This document shows positions 21,655-35,364 of a DNA stretch of 64,000 bases, in pieces. Under the pieces are notes generated by a model. That model was not told where the DNA came from. It saw nothing but the letters and a program-made list of their open reading frames with translations, and ran no database searches. The stretch lies in NCBI GenBank assembly GCA_038501195.1, contig JBBPUQ010000003.1, positions 5,858,501-5,922,500 on the forward strand, written 5' to 3'. The DNA comes from Nemania diffusa (lineage: Eukaryota; Ascomycota; Sordariomycetes; Xylariales; Xylariaceae). Made by a program: the position numbers and the translations under genes. Positions within the stretch are counted from its first letter, which is position 1; each line of letters starts with the position of its first letter.

Positions 21655-23231
21655 TTAACGGGCCTTCTGGGTCGCAAAGAGATCAGGAAAATGTTCTTTA
21701 GCATATTGCTCGCATGCCTGTGTTATGACAAAAGTTAGCGGGTACGAGCGGGCCGATTGCCGGGATACACTGACCTTTGCAGGCTTGCCAACTTTTTGGC
21801 CAATCGTCTTCCATTTATTATTCTCATAATCCTTAATTGCGTTAAGCAGCGCTTGGCTCTCATCCTCAGCAAATTCTGCGTAGTGCATATCCTAGCCCGG
21901 TCAGTTAATAAATAGACGCAAAAATTGGGAGTAGTCCAGCCATACCTTGTACCAATGTTTCTTGACACTACCTTCGGTTCGTGTGGGGAAAGTCTATTCG
22001 TATTACGTCAACTAACACACTCACGTTGACATTCTAAATTTAGGGCCAGACAAACCTTGGCAATCTCTGCCCAGCTGTTGCCGGCGTCCCGCATCTGCTT
22101 CAACCTCAATTCCTCAGCCGGAGTCCAGGGAGTATTCGTACGACTCTTTTTAACTGGCGGCGGCTGGGAGGGTGTATCTGCGCCATCCGAACCGGGAGTC
22201 GGTGCTGGAACAGGAGTCTGCTGGGCGACTGATGGAGCAGGCACAGGCGTCGGTGCAGCAACAGGAGTACCAGGCATGGGGGCCGAAACTGTTGTGGCTG
22301 GCGCCGCTGCCGCGGCGGATGCCGGGGTCGGAGTGGATGCGTGTGGTTGCGAGTGAGCCGGTTGGTGGGGCTGTTGCGCAGCTTGGTGTCCAGGCGCTGG
22401 TCTCTTTCGACCGCGAGGGACAGGCTGAGCAGGAGTTTGAGTAGGAGTGGATTGTTGCTGGGCTGGTGCTGCGGCTGGAGTAGTAAGATTGATCGGCGGC
22501 GGCACAGGAGTTGCGTGCTGGTGTTGATGGTGCTGAGATTGTGATTGGTGTTGCGCGTGCGGGTGCTGCTGTTGTTGTTGATGCTGCGCATGTTGGCCAT
22601 GTTGAGCATGCGACGGGTGAGCTTGATGTGGTTGGTGTGACTGGTGTTGTCCATGCTGCGGCTGCTGCTGATGATGCTGTTGGCCATGTTGCTGATGGGG
22701 TTGAGTCGCGGGGTTTTGGCCTGGCGTCGCATAACCAGCGAATTCATTCCGCCGCGACATATCAGGTTGATAAGAATGCGTTGTGCTGCATTAAGGTGCA
22801 ATATTAGCGTTACAGTTCAGCCATATATTGGGTAAGTTGACGAGGATGTCTGCCAACATGGCTACAATAGGCATGCGATATAGATGTACAGGCCGCCAAC
22901 ACGGCCAGTATCTCTACCCATAGAGTACTATGAGTGATAACGCATATGTACTCTATGGGCATCAACGATGAATTGGTCTGTGTAAGGCTATTCCAGCGCA
23001 AGCGGGGGAGCAGGGTGGCGCATCGAGACATAGAGAACGATGACCCGAAGGAGAGACAAGCAATGGAAACCGGCAGGTGTTGCGCTTAACTAGGGACTTG
23101 GCGGTGGAATATGTCGTGCATGGTGTTGAGCAAGGTGGGAAAACGATGAATAATACTCACTGCATGTCATTGGGATGTTGTGCGGAGCCATAAAGGTACT
23201 CCGGCACAGGGCCGACCTGCCACTGCTGCAT
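21655..23231 (-). CDS. two-SANT/Myb DNA-binding protein with Gln/His-rich N-terminus
   Basis: Model complement(21655..21717, 21775..21891, 21946..21993, 22056..22785, 23161..23231), 342 aa, five exons, all GT-AG. Residues about 40-110 are dominated by Gln and His. A Pro/Ala/Thr-rich stretch follows, then a basic patch (PPVKKSRTNT) and a first SANT/Myb repeat with TPWTPAEELRLKQMRDAG, SWAEIAKTFPTRTEGSV and KKHWYK. A second repeat follows with DMHYAEFAEDESQALLNAI, NNKWKTIGQKVGKPAK and ACEQYAKEHFPDL. The arrangement is that of a widespread ascomycete Myb-like nuclear protein of unknown targets. The small first exon (24 residues) was chosen because its CA end joins exactly to the C of exon 2, giving NDMHTTHSYQPDMSRR without a stop. 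Intron 1 is long (375 nt) and contains a strong hairpin. Confidence 0.88.
22917..22959. repeat. 12-bp inverted repeat (hairpin) in intron 1 of the SANT gene
   Basis: CCCATAGAGTAC at 22917-22928 is perfectly inverted at 22948-22959 (GTACTCTATGGG). The 19-nt loop adds a TATG/CATA pair with a single-base bulge, so the stem is nearly 16 bp long. Confidence 0.75.
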
Positions 23232-26200
23232 GATCTGTGGTGGGCAAACCAGTGTCAATTTCAAAAGTTCCAGTGGATCATGATGCCGAGAAAATCATAG
23301 TATAAATCAACATAATAGTACAGGGAAAATGCAAGAGTGTGTGAACTCAACGTCGATGTATTTAAAAGGCAGGAAGAAGGATGTGAGAGTAATAATTTGA
23401 CGAAGAAACATATTCCAGGCATCAATTTGTGTTCATTCTCTAACCAACAGCATAGAAGACGAGAATATATTGGAAATATGAGAGATAGTATGTGTTATGT
23501 GAACTGGCAGTATGAAAAGCGCAATGTACAGTAAAATCAGGAAATGGTATATGAAGCAGCTGTTGCATAGGCAAGAGCATCATTGAGTAGATACATTGAT
23601 ACAGGGACCGATACATGATTGCAGGGTGCGGCGACAAATAGAGTGGAGTTGCACGGGCTCAGTTGGGTGTTGTGATAGGTGCATGCAGCGCGGTTGACAC
23701 GCGTCATACAGTCGAGATACAAGCAGGAGAAAAGTAGTACAGCGTAAGATATGCTGCGCAAGACGAATTGGCAGCGGAACAAGGCAGGGACTCAATGATG
23801 ATAATAACCATAATAACTGTAAAAAAAGAGCATAAAAAAAGGAGATAGTAGAAAGCTTACAGGCAATTACTTCAAGAGCGCGCGACCTTGGATGAAATCT
23901 CAGTCGCGCCTGTTAGAGAGGCACGATGCGCCAACGCGGTATTTGAGGTAACTCAAAGGCGTCGCGGCAGACACTTGTTCTGATAAGCGCAGCTCACGGC
24001 AAGAACCAGGCGAATAATAGATCGCACGGAAACAGGCCAGGCAAGAGGGTGGTAGCAGGTAGGTACCCTACGATGCTCGAGGGTATGGCGCAACTTTGTC
24101 GTGAACTAAAGCAGGACGGTTAGACACCAGGCGGACACCAGAGTACAAACACCACATACTCAGCAGCCAGAATTCAATTGGGGATGGATGGGGGGAGGTT
24201 GCAGGTACACGGTAGCTTGTATAGGATATAGAAGTCAGGGTACAGGGTGGGTATGTCGGACGTTGTTGGTTGGTACTTTGCGTGTGAATTGAAAAAGCTT
24301 GAGGGCGGATTGCGTGTGTGGTACTGTTGGTCCGTTGTTGGGTTTGGGACGTGTGAAAGGTGGAATGCACAGGGAAATGGAAATGGACAGGTACACGCGA
24401 CCGAGGTAGAAGGGCATCCAGAAGAATGAGCGAAATGTACAGTACCTACCTACTCCGGAATCCTGGGGTATCGAGTATCGGTAAGACACAAGCACCACGC
24501 GCGAAGGTAGATTCAAAAGTAGTTTTGTTTTGCGGATGTAGAGTAGTGTATATCGTGCGCGTGTGCGGGTGCATGCAAAGTAGATCGAGGTAGCGCCCGA
24601 GTAGAAAAAAAGAGGGAGACGAAGTGGACAAGTAGACAAGGTCACGGGTGGGCGAGGATGGGAGAATGATTAAGGTAGGAATGGGCAAAGGCAAACTAGG
24701 GGGAGGGGCAGGGTGTGAAAAAAAAACCCTGATGGGGGGGCGATGGGATGGGGCAGAGTGGGCCCCGAAGAGGAGAAGAAGAAAAATTAAGTGGCTAGGG
24801 AAGTCAGACAGAAGTACCGCACTGTACCGCAACCGTACCACACCGTAGCGAGGAGCCGAAAACGAGCGGAAGGAGCGAACGGAGTGACTTAGGAGGAACA
24901 CTCACCGCCTGTCACGCTCCCTGTCCTATCACTGTTGTCGCAGCGCAAAAAGCTGGAGCAGGCGATTTGCGGCCAAAGAAAGGGGACTCGCTCCGGCCGA
25001 TCAAGCGCACCACTTCCTATCTCGTTTCTGATTGTTTGCTAGAGTTGTCGCTTGGCGTTTTCGTGTTGCGATCTTGGTCTGCGGCCTGTCCTGTCCTGGG
25101 GTGGGGGTACTCGTCGTGTACTCGTAAACCTAGTGGGGATCGCTGGAGTACAGTGCTGTACCTAGGAGCAACTTGTAGAAGGAGATGTACAGGATTAGGT
25201 ACTGCAGGCAAGCTAGAGAGTATAGATACTATACTGCTGTACGAGCTGAAAGGATGTTGAGAAGTATATCGCGAGTTGCGACACAATGCCTGCGAGGTTG
25301 GTGCGTCAGCCACGTGAGACGGCGTCAACATTAAGAAACGGCCTAAGGTAGGTAGACGTCATTCATCCAGAGAACACCGGCGAAGACAAAAGAAGTGAAA
25401 GAAAAAGAAAAAAAAGCAGAAGCGATCTCATTTACTGTGTACGTAAACGGATTGCTATCGAGGGGGATGGAATGATGTAAGACCAACAAACCAGCGGGCT
25501 TATTCAATTATGGGCGTGCGATCGATCAGCAGCCATAGAAGTGACAACGCCGGAAGGCTGGGTACTCTACCACTCCATTGATAGGTAGGTTTAGCGTACC
25601 CAGGTTACCCCCGATCCACTGCCCCAAGAAAAAAAAGTACTGAAGGGAGCGGGGATGTGCAAATATGATTGGCCCAAATATGGTTAAAGCGGGGGCAAAT
25701 AGATTCATTAATCGAGGCACAAGGATTGCGGGTTGCGGAATACCGGGTATCCGTACCTTGTATTAGGTATGTAGCCGGTGCAACTGCCCCAGTTGGATTA
25801 ATTATCCTATAAACGGGGACTGTACAGGTAGGAGCCAGGGGTTAAGGGGTCTAATAATAAACGCCTGGTCACATAGGCGTCGCTGGAATGCTACATTTCC
25901 ACTTGGATGAAAAGAGGAAATAGGTAGGTGTACTGTAGTGTAGAGAGAGAGCGCAGTGGTGTGGTGCGTGTTACGGTTAGGTAGTTGACATGCACTGTTG
26001 GTATATACCTTGCAACCTAGCAAACTGCAGGCAACCGCATCGTGCTAGAGAGAAGAGAGGTATATGTACTACCTAACTGTACTTCTGAGGGCAGGTGTAG
26101 CTCGAGCTGCACACTACAGTATGCGTATACAACACTGTAATGTGGCCGGTTGCCTCTTGTGGGCCGAGGGTCGCATCAAGAGTAAAGTGTGCTGGATGAT

Positions 26201-29178
26201 ATTGGACAGGGTGATGAACAAGTGAACAAAATGAGATGTTGTCATACCTCAAGGAAATTATTTGCTCTCTCGTCGCCAGGTTAGGTCGACTCCAGTTATG
26301 AGGCTCTAGCAACGGCGACGGAGATACCACCGATAGCTTGAAGAAGATACTGATGTAGGTAGGTAGGTACTGGCAGCAATACGGTATAAGCTACGCAGTA
26401 CCTTGGGTAGACTTGATGATTATGTAGGTAGGTAATTGCTGGGATAGCCTGTGTACCTGGAGACTGCCGGGGTGGATACTTCTGCAGAAGCAAACGTTTA
26501 TGTGTCTCTAATACCACTGAGCGTCGCGACTGTTGTGTGGGTTATGTTTCTTATTCAAGGAGTGGGAAGAGAAAGAAAAAAGAGACGGAAACGATTAGGT
26601 AGGTACATATGTACGTGGTGGCGACCTTGGAAAGGAGTACCTACTTCCGAATCCTAGGCGATAGCATACAGGCGCTTACAATATCTACCTTATGTACCTA
26701 CACACTACGCCTGTACTATACTGTACAAGTGGCTCGCTATTGCAGCACTATTGCAGCATAGCCCCGGTCTGCGACCCGATCTTGAGCCCAAGTGACTTCA
26801 GGCCGCGCTTTGCCCTGCCGAGGTCCACGGCATTAAAGTGGACATGCGTTATAGCCCCACCCCACCTAACTGCGTACTGTAAGTATGTAGATGAGATCTT
26901 TTATATCTATGGCTTGTTCATGGCTTCGTTTGAGTTAATTTTCTTAAACCACCTACTGCTTAAATATTCTACCATGTTTAATTAATGGATTTGTTATAAC
27001 CCGCTTGAAAACAGCAATGAACTAATCATTTTACTGGCTGTTAAATTTACAAGCATAATATTTTCATTTTTATAATAGGTAGTTACCGCAAGCTAAAAAC
27101 CACTTACCCGCGTACTTTATTAATTCAAGTGGTAAATCACAGTGACATTATAAGCAATTTTATATATGCAGCACAAGTAAACATAGACTCTTGTAAACAG
27201 CATTGTATTTCAATAACTTGGTCGGCAGTTTATAGATTTATAATCAACGATTTGCTGCTTAGCTAATGCAAAGGGAGAAAGCCTCGATCCGAACTATCAA
27301 CCCGCTCTCGGAATTAGGTAGTCGTACAAATAAAGTTGAAAGCTTAATGGTTTATATTTCAAACTCGCATCTACACCACGAGATTCCTAACTCAGCAGAT
27401 CCTTACATCCCACGGCATTAAGCTAGGGATATATGTCAAGATACAAGTTGCCCCAATGCATGCTTGAAAGGCTATTCGTGCCAAGCCTCAAGTACTGTAT
27501 GTACCCAAGTATTCACTACATGTACCTGGTGCTGTACCTGATTCCCCGCAACGAATCGCATCGTTCACGATACTTCGCTTGCTAGTCCCGCAGGTACCTA
27601 TATGATGTTCGTTGTAATGATGTGTGTGGACACAGCGACGGCCATGGATGCCATGTCATGTAGCCTCAGTATTTCTACTATATATATATTGCCCTGTCGT
27701 TTGTAGTATAAGCTGTGCTCTTCTAGCTCATCATTTACCGCATCTACCTACCCACATAAATACCCTATTTATACTTAGGGGCCCCGATATGCACTTGGGA
27801 TAGGTATTTATATCTATTTGAGGAATCACTAACTCTCTATGAAAAACACAGTTGGAAAAGAAAGATATCCCTTATTTCTTACCGAATGGCGGAAGCCCCT
27901 GATGGACTAATCAACATCTCTGTGACCAGGCAATATCCGTGACCGAGAGATGCCACTTCAGACGAGACAACAAACACGTCCTACCTCTGGTGGTGTATCG
28001 GTGCCGGTTCCGGCCGCCCGGCTGGCGGCATTCTCTTTGTCTGACGACCGCCGGGTTGAAACGGTATTACTCGAGCCTATCCTGTGCCTGCGGTCTGTTG
28101 CAGCGCCGATCGTACGACGGCTATGATCGTATTGTGCCTTGGTTTCTCAACGTGCTCTCGGCCTCAGGGGTAGAGGGATACATGTGCATACCCATTGCTT
28201 GCTCAAAGGCCCAACTATTCCAGGATTAAATTTTTGAACTAGTGGAATGAGAGGGGTACGAGTTGTGTTGCTGCTATGTGCACTAGCTGGTCTACTCTAT
28301 TACGAGGAAGAAGCAAGCACCTTATCCTGAGGTGAATAGCTTAGGCTATTGTCGTTGGTAGGGTTTCATTGCGCGTCGCACCTTTGCTGAATCGTCATGA
28401 TATTAGGTGGGTCGTCATACTTCACTATTATGCAGATATATTCTCGTAATTGTGACCTCGGTCTAGTTGCAAGTTTGGTGGGTACAGTTACTCGAACGAG
28501 TGATACTTAATATTACTAGCTATTACGTCTCAAGATAAAACTAGGGCAGTAGAATAGTTATATTTAAGATTGGAGTATGGTAAAAAGGCGGCAAGCGCAC
28601 AAAATGTATATCCATAGATGTTCTAAAGACCAAAAGATCAGATTGTCAGCTCCCGGATGAGTGAACTTGATTATATAGACTACTACGTCGTATAGGCTGA
28701 CAGGCTCGCCGTTAACAGGTCATGGATTGCGAAGGGGCTAATAAGCGGTGCCGTGTTTCCCTGAAATGTTGCTATTTCTTCATGCAAATTAACGAGTCTA
28801 ACAAGGCTCTATTGGCGTAATTGCTTTTATTTGTAACTTGCTACGCTACGGTATAGCATGACAGAGTTACATGGTTTCGAGTACTATTTGATTATTCGTG
28901 CTCCGCTGCACAAATTTGTTTCTTGTAGTCCACAAGCTGGCGTAGCAGACCTATCGAAACCGCGCGTGGCGTGAGTCCACTGCCCGGAAATCGGATTGCG
29001 TCTCGTTTTCGTATCTCTTGTCTAGAATTGTGGTTCAAATCATAATGGATTGGTCATTTTAGGATCTATCGTCCTAACACGGTTTGTTTTTCGTTCCCGT
29101 CCTAACCGTCCTGAACACCGTCAAATGCTCGATAACCATAGCCTGCGTTCCCGAATTCTATTTTCATTTCCCGAAATT
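23232..29178. other. gene-free spacer, 5.9 kb
   Basis: Upstream region of the SANT gene and downstream of uL15. Minus-strand pyrimidine-rich sequence near 24450-24900 could be its promoter or leader. TAGG/TAGGT repeats cluster at 25585, 25920, 26345, 26424 and 26597. About 26930-27300 is markedly AT-rich. No supported gene; the open frames at 24446-24901 and 27939-28229 start at GTG and lack family features. Confidence 0.5.
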
Positions 29179-29805
29179 TTACGCCACCAACTCGATGACA
29201 CCGCCGGCTTCTGTGATCTTGCGCTCGGCCAGCTTGCTGACGTATCTGGCGCGTACCACGAAGGGGAATTCGGGCAGACGTCCCTTGCCCAGAAGTTTGG
29301 AGTAGCCGAGGTTTAGTAGGTCGATAACGGGGGCTGTGTCTTTCGCCTGGCCGGAGACGTATTTCTCGTGCACGTCCTCAGGGAGGAGAGAGGCAAGCTA
29401 GATCCAGTGGCATTAGCCGGAGTAGAATGAATTGATAGCCACGATGCCATATTCAGGAAAGTATTTTACCTTGTCGAGGTTGATTATGGGGTTCCACTGG
29501 TGGTTTCGTTGCAGGTGGAAGTGGCGCATACCGACCTTTCCGAAGTAACCGGGATGGTATTTATCGATATTGGTGCGGTGGTGGTGCTAGATGGCAAATT
29601 GGGCTGAGAGTTAGCCATTGCATCATTCCATTCCTCCATCAACCGAGCAACAAACAATAATTGAATATTAATCGAGATTTTGTTTCCTTACCTGGCCACC
29701 AGCCATACCACGACCACCAGGATGCTTCCTGTGCTTACCGACGCGACCATGACCAGCACTGACGTGGCCACGGTGCTTGCGTGTCTTGCTCAATCGGGTC
29801 GGCAT
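29179..29805 (-). CDS. RPL28: 60S ribosomal protein uL15 (L27a/L28)
   Basis: Component of the large cytosolic ribosomal subunit. Model complement(29179..29397, 29470..29586, 29692..29805), 38 + 39 + 72 = 149 aa, exactly the usual eukaryotic uL15 length. The N-terminus [20 protein letters not shown], the [19 protein letters not shown] block, [19 protein letters not shown], the MRHFHLQRN motif and the C-terminal [12 protein letters not shown] are all diagnostic. All introns are phase 0 GT-AG. Its upstream side carries a cluster of GTAC palindromes at 30055-30140. Yeast calls this gene RPL28; human calls it RPL27A. Confidence 0.97.
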
Positions 29806-30126
29806 ATTGACTATGTTGAACCAGAGGAGATGGTGTCCGATTCGGCCGTTGTCGAAGGTTTGCAGAATGTGTTCTACCTTAGTAAGTAGTGGTGGGTAGG
29901 AGACCCGGCTAATCTAGGGCTAATCTAATACTGGCATGGGACAGCTAGTGCTACCACCCAACATTACCTAAGGTATCAGCCACATACTACCTAGAAGCAG
30001 TACTTAAGTCTACGTGAGCCACACCTGCCCCTCCTTGGTGATGTCTTTAGGTCGGTACCTAGTTGGGTACCTAGGTAAGTACTGCACTGTACTCCATGTA
30101 CTAGGTACAGCCCTGAGGTAAGCTAA

Positions 30127-30140
30127 GTACAGTACTGTAC
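30127..30140. repeat. 14-bp perfect palindrome upstream of uL15
   Basis: GTACAGTACTGTAC is its own reverse complement. It lies about 320 nt upstream of the uL15 start codon, with further GTAC-containing motifs at 30055-30115. Confidence 0.7.
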
Positions 30141-33100
30141 AGCTGCTGAGGGGCCTGGGCAGGGGAGGGGCATCGCCCCTTCGTTTCAGGAAACAAACCC
30201 CGGAACTAATGTTTGAAACGACCCGGCTTTCGGGACCTGCCGACCCAACATCCCTCTCCTTGATTTCACTTGCCGCTGTTTTCTGTGCCTTTCATTGATG
30301 GAAAAGCTTCGAAAAAAAAACCCGTAGATGCTTCCCATGCAACGTTTCTCGGGTAGGTACTATGCAAAGTACATGTCGCTAAATATGCATGCAAACATCT
30401 CTCTCTCTCTTTTCTTATACCAACGCATAAGCCAGGATCTCTCTTGTTTGTTTACGCCTATACACACAAAAACGTGGACGATAATCATGTTCTGTAAACA
30501 TTGCATGCATAGACTAGGATACGTACGGTCCATGTTGACGTGAAATGAAACGACCGCCTACCCCAGCTTTATCAGTTACCAATCGTATTGTATCGCGAGC
30601 ATGACGGCTTATTTACGAGAAGTATCGCGTTATCGGTTTAGGCTCGTGCCAAGGATTTTTGGCTCGGCAAGTAGGCGAGAGTGTTGTAGTCGAGTTCTTG
30701 GACTATGCAATGCCTACTACCTACATCTAGCTATGGCCGGTGGACCACGATATATCTTCGTTTGCCTAGCCAGATTCATTCTTTGCCGCTGGACGAAGTA
30801 GGTATGCGAATGTCCGCCGTTAGCGCTCCCGGGGTCTCCGAATTTCCTCTTTAGGTCAGCTGCACTCTTTAGCTTTCTAGAGTGAGAATATGTGCATGCT
30901 GAAACAGGCGCAGTCGCAGATCAGTTAGAATGCGGTTTGAGGCTCTGCTGGCCGCCTCGGCGGAGTGGGGTTGAGGTTTCTAAAGGCCCTCGCGCTTGGA
31001 GTCGCAAAGCACGGATACTGGACACAGAGGATGATGACATTCCCTCTGGTCCGTGCCCATGATCGACCTTGCTTGGTTCAAGTACCTACCTATGTCACAA
31101 GGCGCCCCCGTCGACCTGGTACGCATACATCTCAGCCCTGCGAAATATGTATGTCATGCGTCAAAATCCGCCTTGTTCAATGTGACGATAGTCTAGCTCG
31201 GCTGCTCATCGACGAACCCTGACTTGACAGGAGTGGTTCTAGGTGAGTGCGGGGAGCCGAGTGGCACGTAGACGGTAGACCCGTGTACGTTCTGGGGAAT
31301 TAGTTGTCATATTTTTGCATGCCTAGAATACATCCGTGCCCAACATCTCCCGCTCTAGCCGCATAAGTCCATGGGTTAAAAGTTAATGATATAGTCATAG
31401 ATGAGATATATACATATATATCCAAGTGTAGTAGTAGTTATGGAGAATATGAGTGAGCGTAGAGAGAAATAACTCTTTTCTTCGCTTGTAATAGTTATCA
31501 AATGGAAGAGCATTAGTGTTAGACAGGTATCCAGCCTCATACTATCACACTCGTGACTCTCAGACGCTTGATGAAAGGGCGTTTGGAGCCACTGTTAATT
31601 TTATATTCGAGTATAGAAATCGAGTATAGATATTGGGGCCGGGCCGAGGATCCCACCACTAAGATGGCCTTTGAAAATCTCCGGTGTGACGAACGATCGA
31701 TCGTGTTGTAACCGCCCAGGTCCAGTATTAAGTAATGAGGCCTACATATAGGAACACGGAGTTCAGACGGCTGATCGACTTATCGCTCCTGAGCGCCGCT
31801 GCAGTATTGCGAGATGAACAGTTCGCGATCACCGATTGCATCACGCACGAGGGGGGATATCCTAGGACTTAGGCTTAGGTTATTATAATCGCTGATGCAG
31901 GTTTACGTGCATAATCTGTTCAAGTTTTCAAGTACGTGTCGAGACGAGTTAGATGGTTTCTAGTATTCCTGGGGAAGAGTTAAGTAGGTAGATCTAGATC
32001 GTGTTATAAATGTGGGTAGAGGATCCAAAAAGGGATTTCCTGTCACTTGTGATTCGCACATACAAGGAAGCATTCCTATACGTACGTACGTACTCCCGCG
32101 CCGCCCGCATGAGTTATGGTACTCTCCGGTGCGAGGGGATAATGACCACTCCAAGCGACGACTCGTTGATATGCCCCGTTTCGGCGCCGTGGGAATCTTC
32201 AGGCTGGATTTAGACAGGTGCATTAGCCTCGTCCCAGGTGTTCATAATGTGTCTCGTGCATTCTTGGCTTGCATAAGCAACCGCTGCCAATGTTTCGGCA
32301 ACGCCAGCGGACTGTAACCTACAGTACAACATGTTGACAAGGGAAGATGCAGAACGGTTCCAGACGCCAGAGCCACGGATATTGAAAGACGCCTGCGCGT
32401 ATCGACGTACTGTACCTATGCTTGAAGTAAGTACTGTACTCTGTAAGTAGGTAGTCTAAGTGCAGCCTACTAGATGGACCGTTTAAATTATGACGTACTA
32501 TTATAGGCAGGGATATAGGCCGCTAAACACACCCATTCAAACATTTTCAAGGGTTCATGGGCGGAAATGGTTAGGTCCGGTTCCCTGTTGAGGTTTTTGT
32601 TAGCGAGTTTCAGGGAGTGCCCCATCAAATATCGGAACGACAAGTATAAAGCAACGTGCGGCGCGCTATACTTGACTAAAGAGGTAGGTTAGGTAGGTAG
32701 TGAACTACCATGTATGTATGATTAAGTATTAGTTATAGCATTTCTATAGATAGTTTTCTATAGAGATAACCTATTTGTGCAGGTATTCTGTAGATAAGTA
32801 ATATTCATGCTGTCCTACAGTATAAGTTTTACAGTAGCTTAAGCATACTGCATAGGTACTTAGCTAAGAGTATAAACTTGGACCATACTTACGCGTAGCT
32901 TAATCAATCCATCGAACTCACCGCCTATCTGGATTGAAACGTTTAGAATGCCATTTTGAAAACTAGGGCGATAGGGCGAAGCTCTTGGCGGTTAGGGTCC
33001 CCGTGAAGGAAGCCCTAATGAAGCGCTCCATACGGTCGGTATACGCGCGGTAAAAGCCGAGAGCTTCTATTGGTGTTGTGGTATTCGCTGCATGTCAGCT

Positions 33101-33606
33101 AGCCCGAACAATCATGGCATCAAGACTGTCACATAGGCTCTAGTAGAAGTCTCAGATGCAGAAGATGAGTAGATGGACTACCTACCACCTATATACCTAC
33201 ATATGATGTAGTTGGCATGATAAGCAAGATATTAGTTATATATTGTATAACTAGGAGAATAGTAACGGGCAACCTCAAGATCGATATCTACGTATACGGC
33301 CCGATCGCCGATCAATAAGAGGCTCAAATCATCATACTTAGCGTGGTAGGTATTTACAGAACAAAACCTACACAGTACTGAGGTACCTACTAGGCTACTG
33401 TGCCTGAAAGAGCCGCTGACGAGAGTGGGGTTCAATCAAGTAACGGTTCCAAGATGGCCAGGGGTCCAGGCGGGGTTCAGGGGTTGAGATAGAGACCGGA
33501 GAAGACTCGAGGCCCAATAGCAACCCCGGTCGTCTGAATAAGCGTATCTCTGTAACACGTCGAGCACCACCCCCATACCAAACCTGCGCAACGTCAGACC
33601 TCAAAC

Positions 33607-33630
33607 TCAGACCTCAGACCTCAGACCTCA
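33607..33630. repeat. tandem TCAGACC heptamer repeat
   Basis: Three adjacent copies, with imperfect copies just before. Confidence 0.65.
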
Positions 33631-35364
33631 TCCTCGATACAAACCGAGAGAGAGAAAAAAAAATAAAAGAACGAAAGAAAAAGGAAGGAAGAAGAAAAGT
33701 GGAAGGCCAGGTGTACTCGCCTGATACCTCTGCATCTATCCGCCCAACCCTGCAAACAGAGGTATCATGTGTGTCTCTTACGCACTGCAACGATAGTAAT
33801 AGTCCAAGATTGCCAAGCTTGCGCTCGGTGGTCACTCGTACAGACGCCCTACCTGGTTCTTCTCTTCTCCGACAAACACACGATGTAATGTAAGGCATCG
33901 CCGCCACATACCTAGTGTATGGTTCGCGTGTAGGAACAACATTGGATTGCGAAATTGTCTCACGTGAATTGGCGCCAACAACTAGAGCGATGACAAGACC
34001 GAACCGAGTGCAGCCAGCGGTAGCAGCAGGTGCTCGGCTATGCGGTCCTCTGGTTTCTGGACCTCGACGGCCGCTCCATATGGACGGGCGCCATATGTAT
34101 ACTTGTCGAAACACGGTAAGGCCAGGAGTTTGCCGCGCATAGAACGAAACAGGAAAACCAGAGCGCTTGTCATCTGGGTCCTCGACGCCGTTTCAATGTG
34201 TGTCTGTCATCCTAGACAGCCCTGTCTGTCTCGCGTCAACCCTGCCTCCGACCTAGTCTAGGCAGCTTCACGATACAAACAAAATGTAGGTGAGATGTGC
34301 GTCGCCCGGCTTGCATGAGATGGCTCACCGAGTTCTACTGAGCCAATTCTGACGATTCGACGCTCCAGAAGGTTTGTCGTGTCCGTTGATCTGTCCAAAT
34401 CCCCGGTCCTGATCCAGACGAGCCTGGAATTGCACGAACATCTCTCTCGGAAATCTCGTCTCATGCCCTGATTCACCTTGGTGCGAAAAGCACACCCCTG
34501 TCCAAGCCCACCACCACTTACAGTAGACGAGGATTCGCCCTCCCGCTTTCTCTTTTACATACATACTTGACCGGGACTAGTTGTTTTGCATCGACGGAGT
34601 CGATTATGGACATGGCAGATCAAGTCATGGACGTGCTTCTTATCATGTCGCATCCACCCCATACTACCAGGGTCAACGACAAGTGTGGTAGCAGGGCTCA
34701 CGTATGCACGCATGATGCGGTGGGTAGCGGCCAACCCTAGCAACCTCCACCCTTGTTCCTGGATGAGTCGACGTCCGGATAGGATGAAGCATCAGATGCG
34801 TTATCGTTATTATCCGGCTTGCTCCCCTTCTTCTCACGTCTTTCTCTTGTTTCTATTACTCTTCTTTGCACTCTACGTACAACCTGTGCATCACGACGTT
34901 GTTGCGCGCCGTCCCCCTTCTTTTCTTTCTTCGCAGCTAGCGACCACTTTCTTTCATTGTCCAACTGGCTTGGCTGCTTACACTCTTTTGAACTACCTTC
35001 TTCTTCTTCGGCATCGGTGTAATTCCTGGCCTACGGTCATACTCTCAGTCGTTTTCGTTTCTGGTCTATCCCTCTAACTCGCCTTCTGTTTCACGACTTC
35101 GGCCTTCCTCGCACAGTCGAACACACGGTCGAACAGACGAGACACAGTCCATCTCAAGTACCAACAGGTGGCATAGCCAGATCGAGACGTTTGAAGGGAA
35201 ACCCGGTATTCGTTCTTATACACAACTTATTCAACCTATTCGATTCTCAAAGCAGCACGGTCTGCCCATTTAACCCGATATATTTTATTCTCGCTTCGCT
35301 TCATCCAAGGCCGCACCGTCTCTATTTGTCTACCACAACAACGAATCTTCCCGGATATCATAAG

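Larger units (their letters stand above)
29806..35364. other. gene-free spacer, 5.6 kb
   Basis: Shared upstream region of uL15 (left) and the Myb-like gene (right), which are divergent. Contains GTAC-rich palindromes at 30055-30140, TAGGTAGGTAG near 32690, a TCAGACC tandem repeat at 33607-33630, an A/G-rich run at 33650-33700 and pyrimidine-rich sequence at 34820-35100 that probably belongs to the Myb gene leader. No supported gene. Confidence 0.5.

Noticed and set aside
33614..34114. Minus-strand open frame of 166 codons
   Set aside because: Composition driven by a purine-rich run; no homology-like motif or splice support.
34586..35077. Plus-strand open frame of 163 codons upstream of the Myb-like gene
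   Set aside because: Pyrimidine-rich leader-like DNA giving Leu/Phe/Ser runs; more likely promoter or leader.
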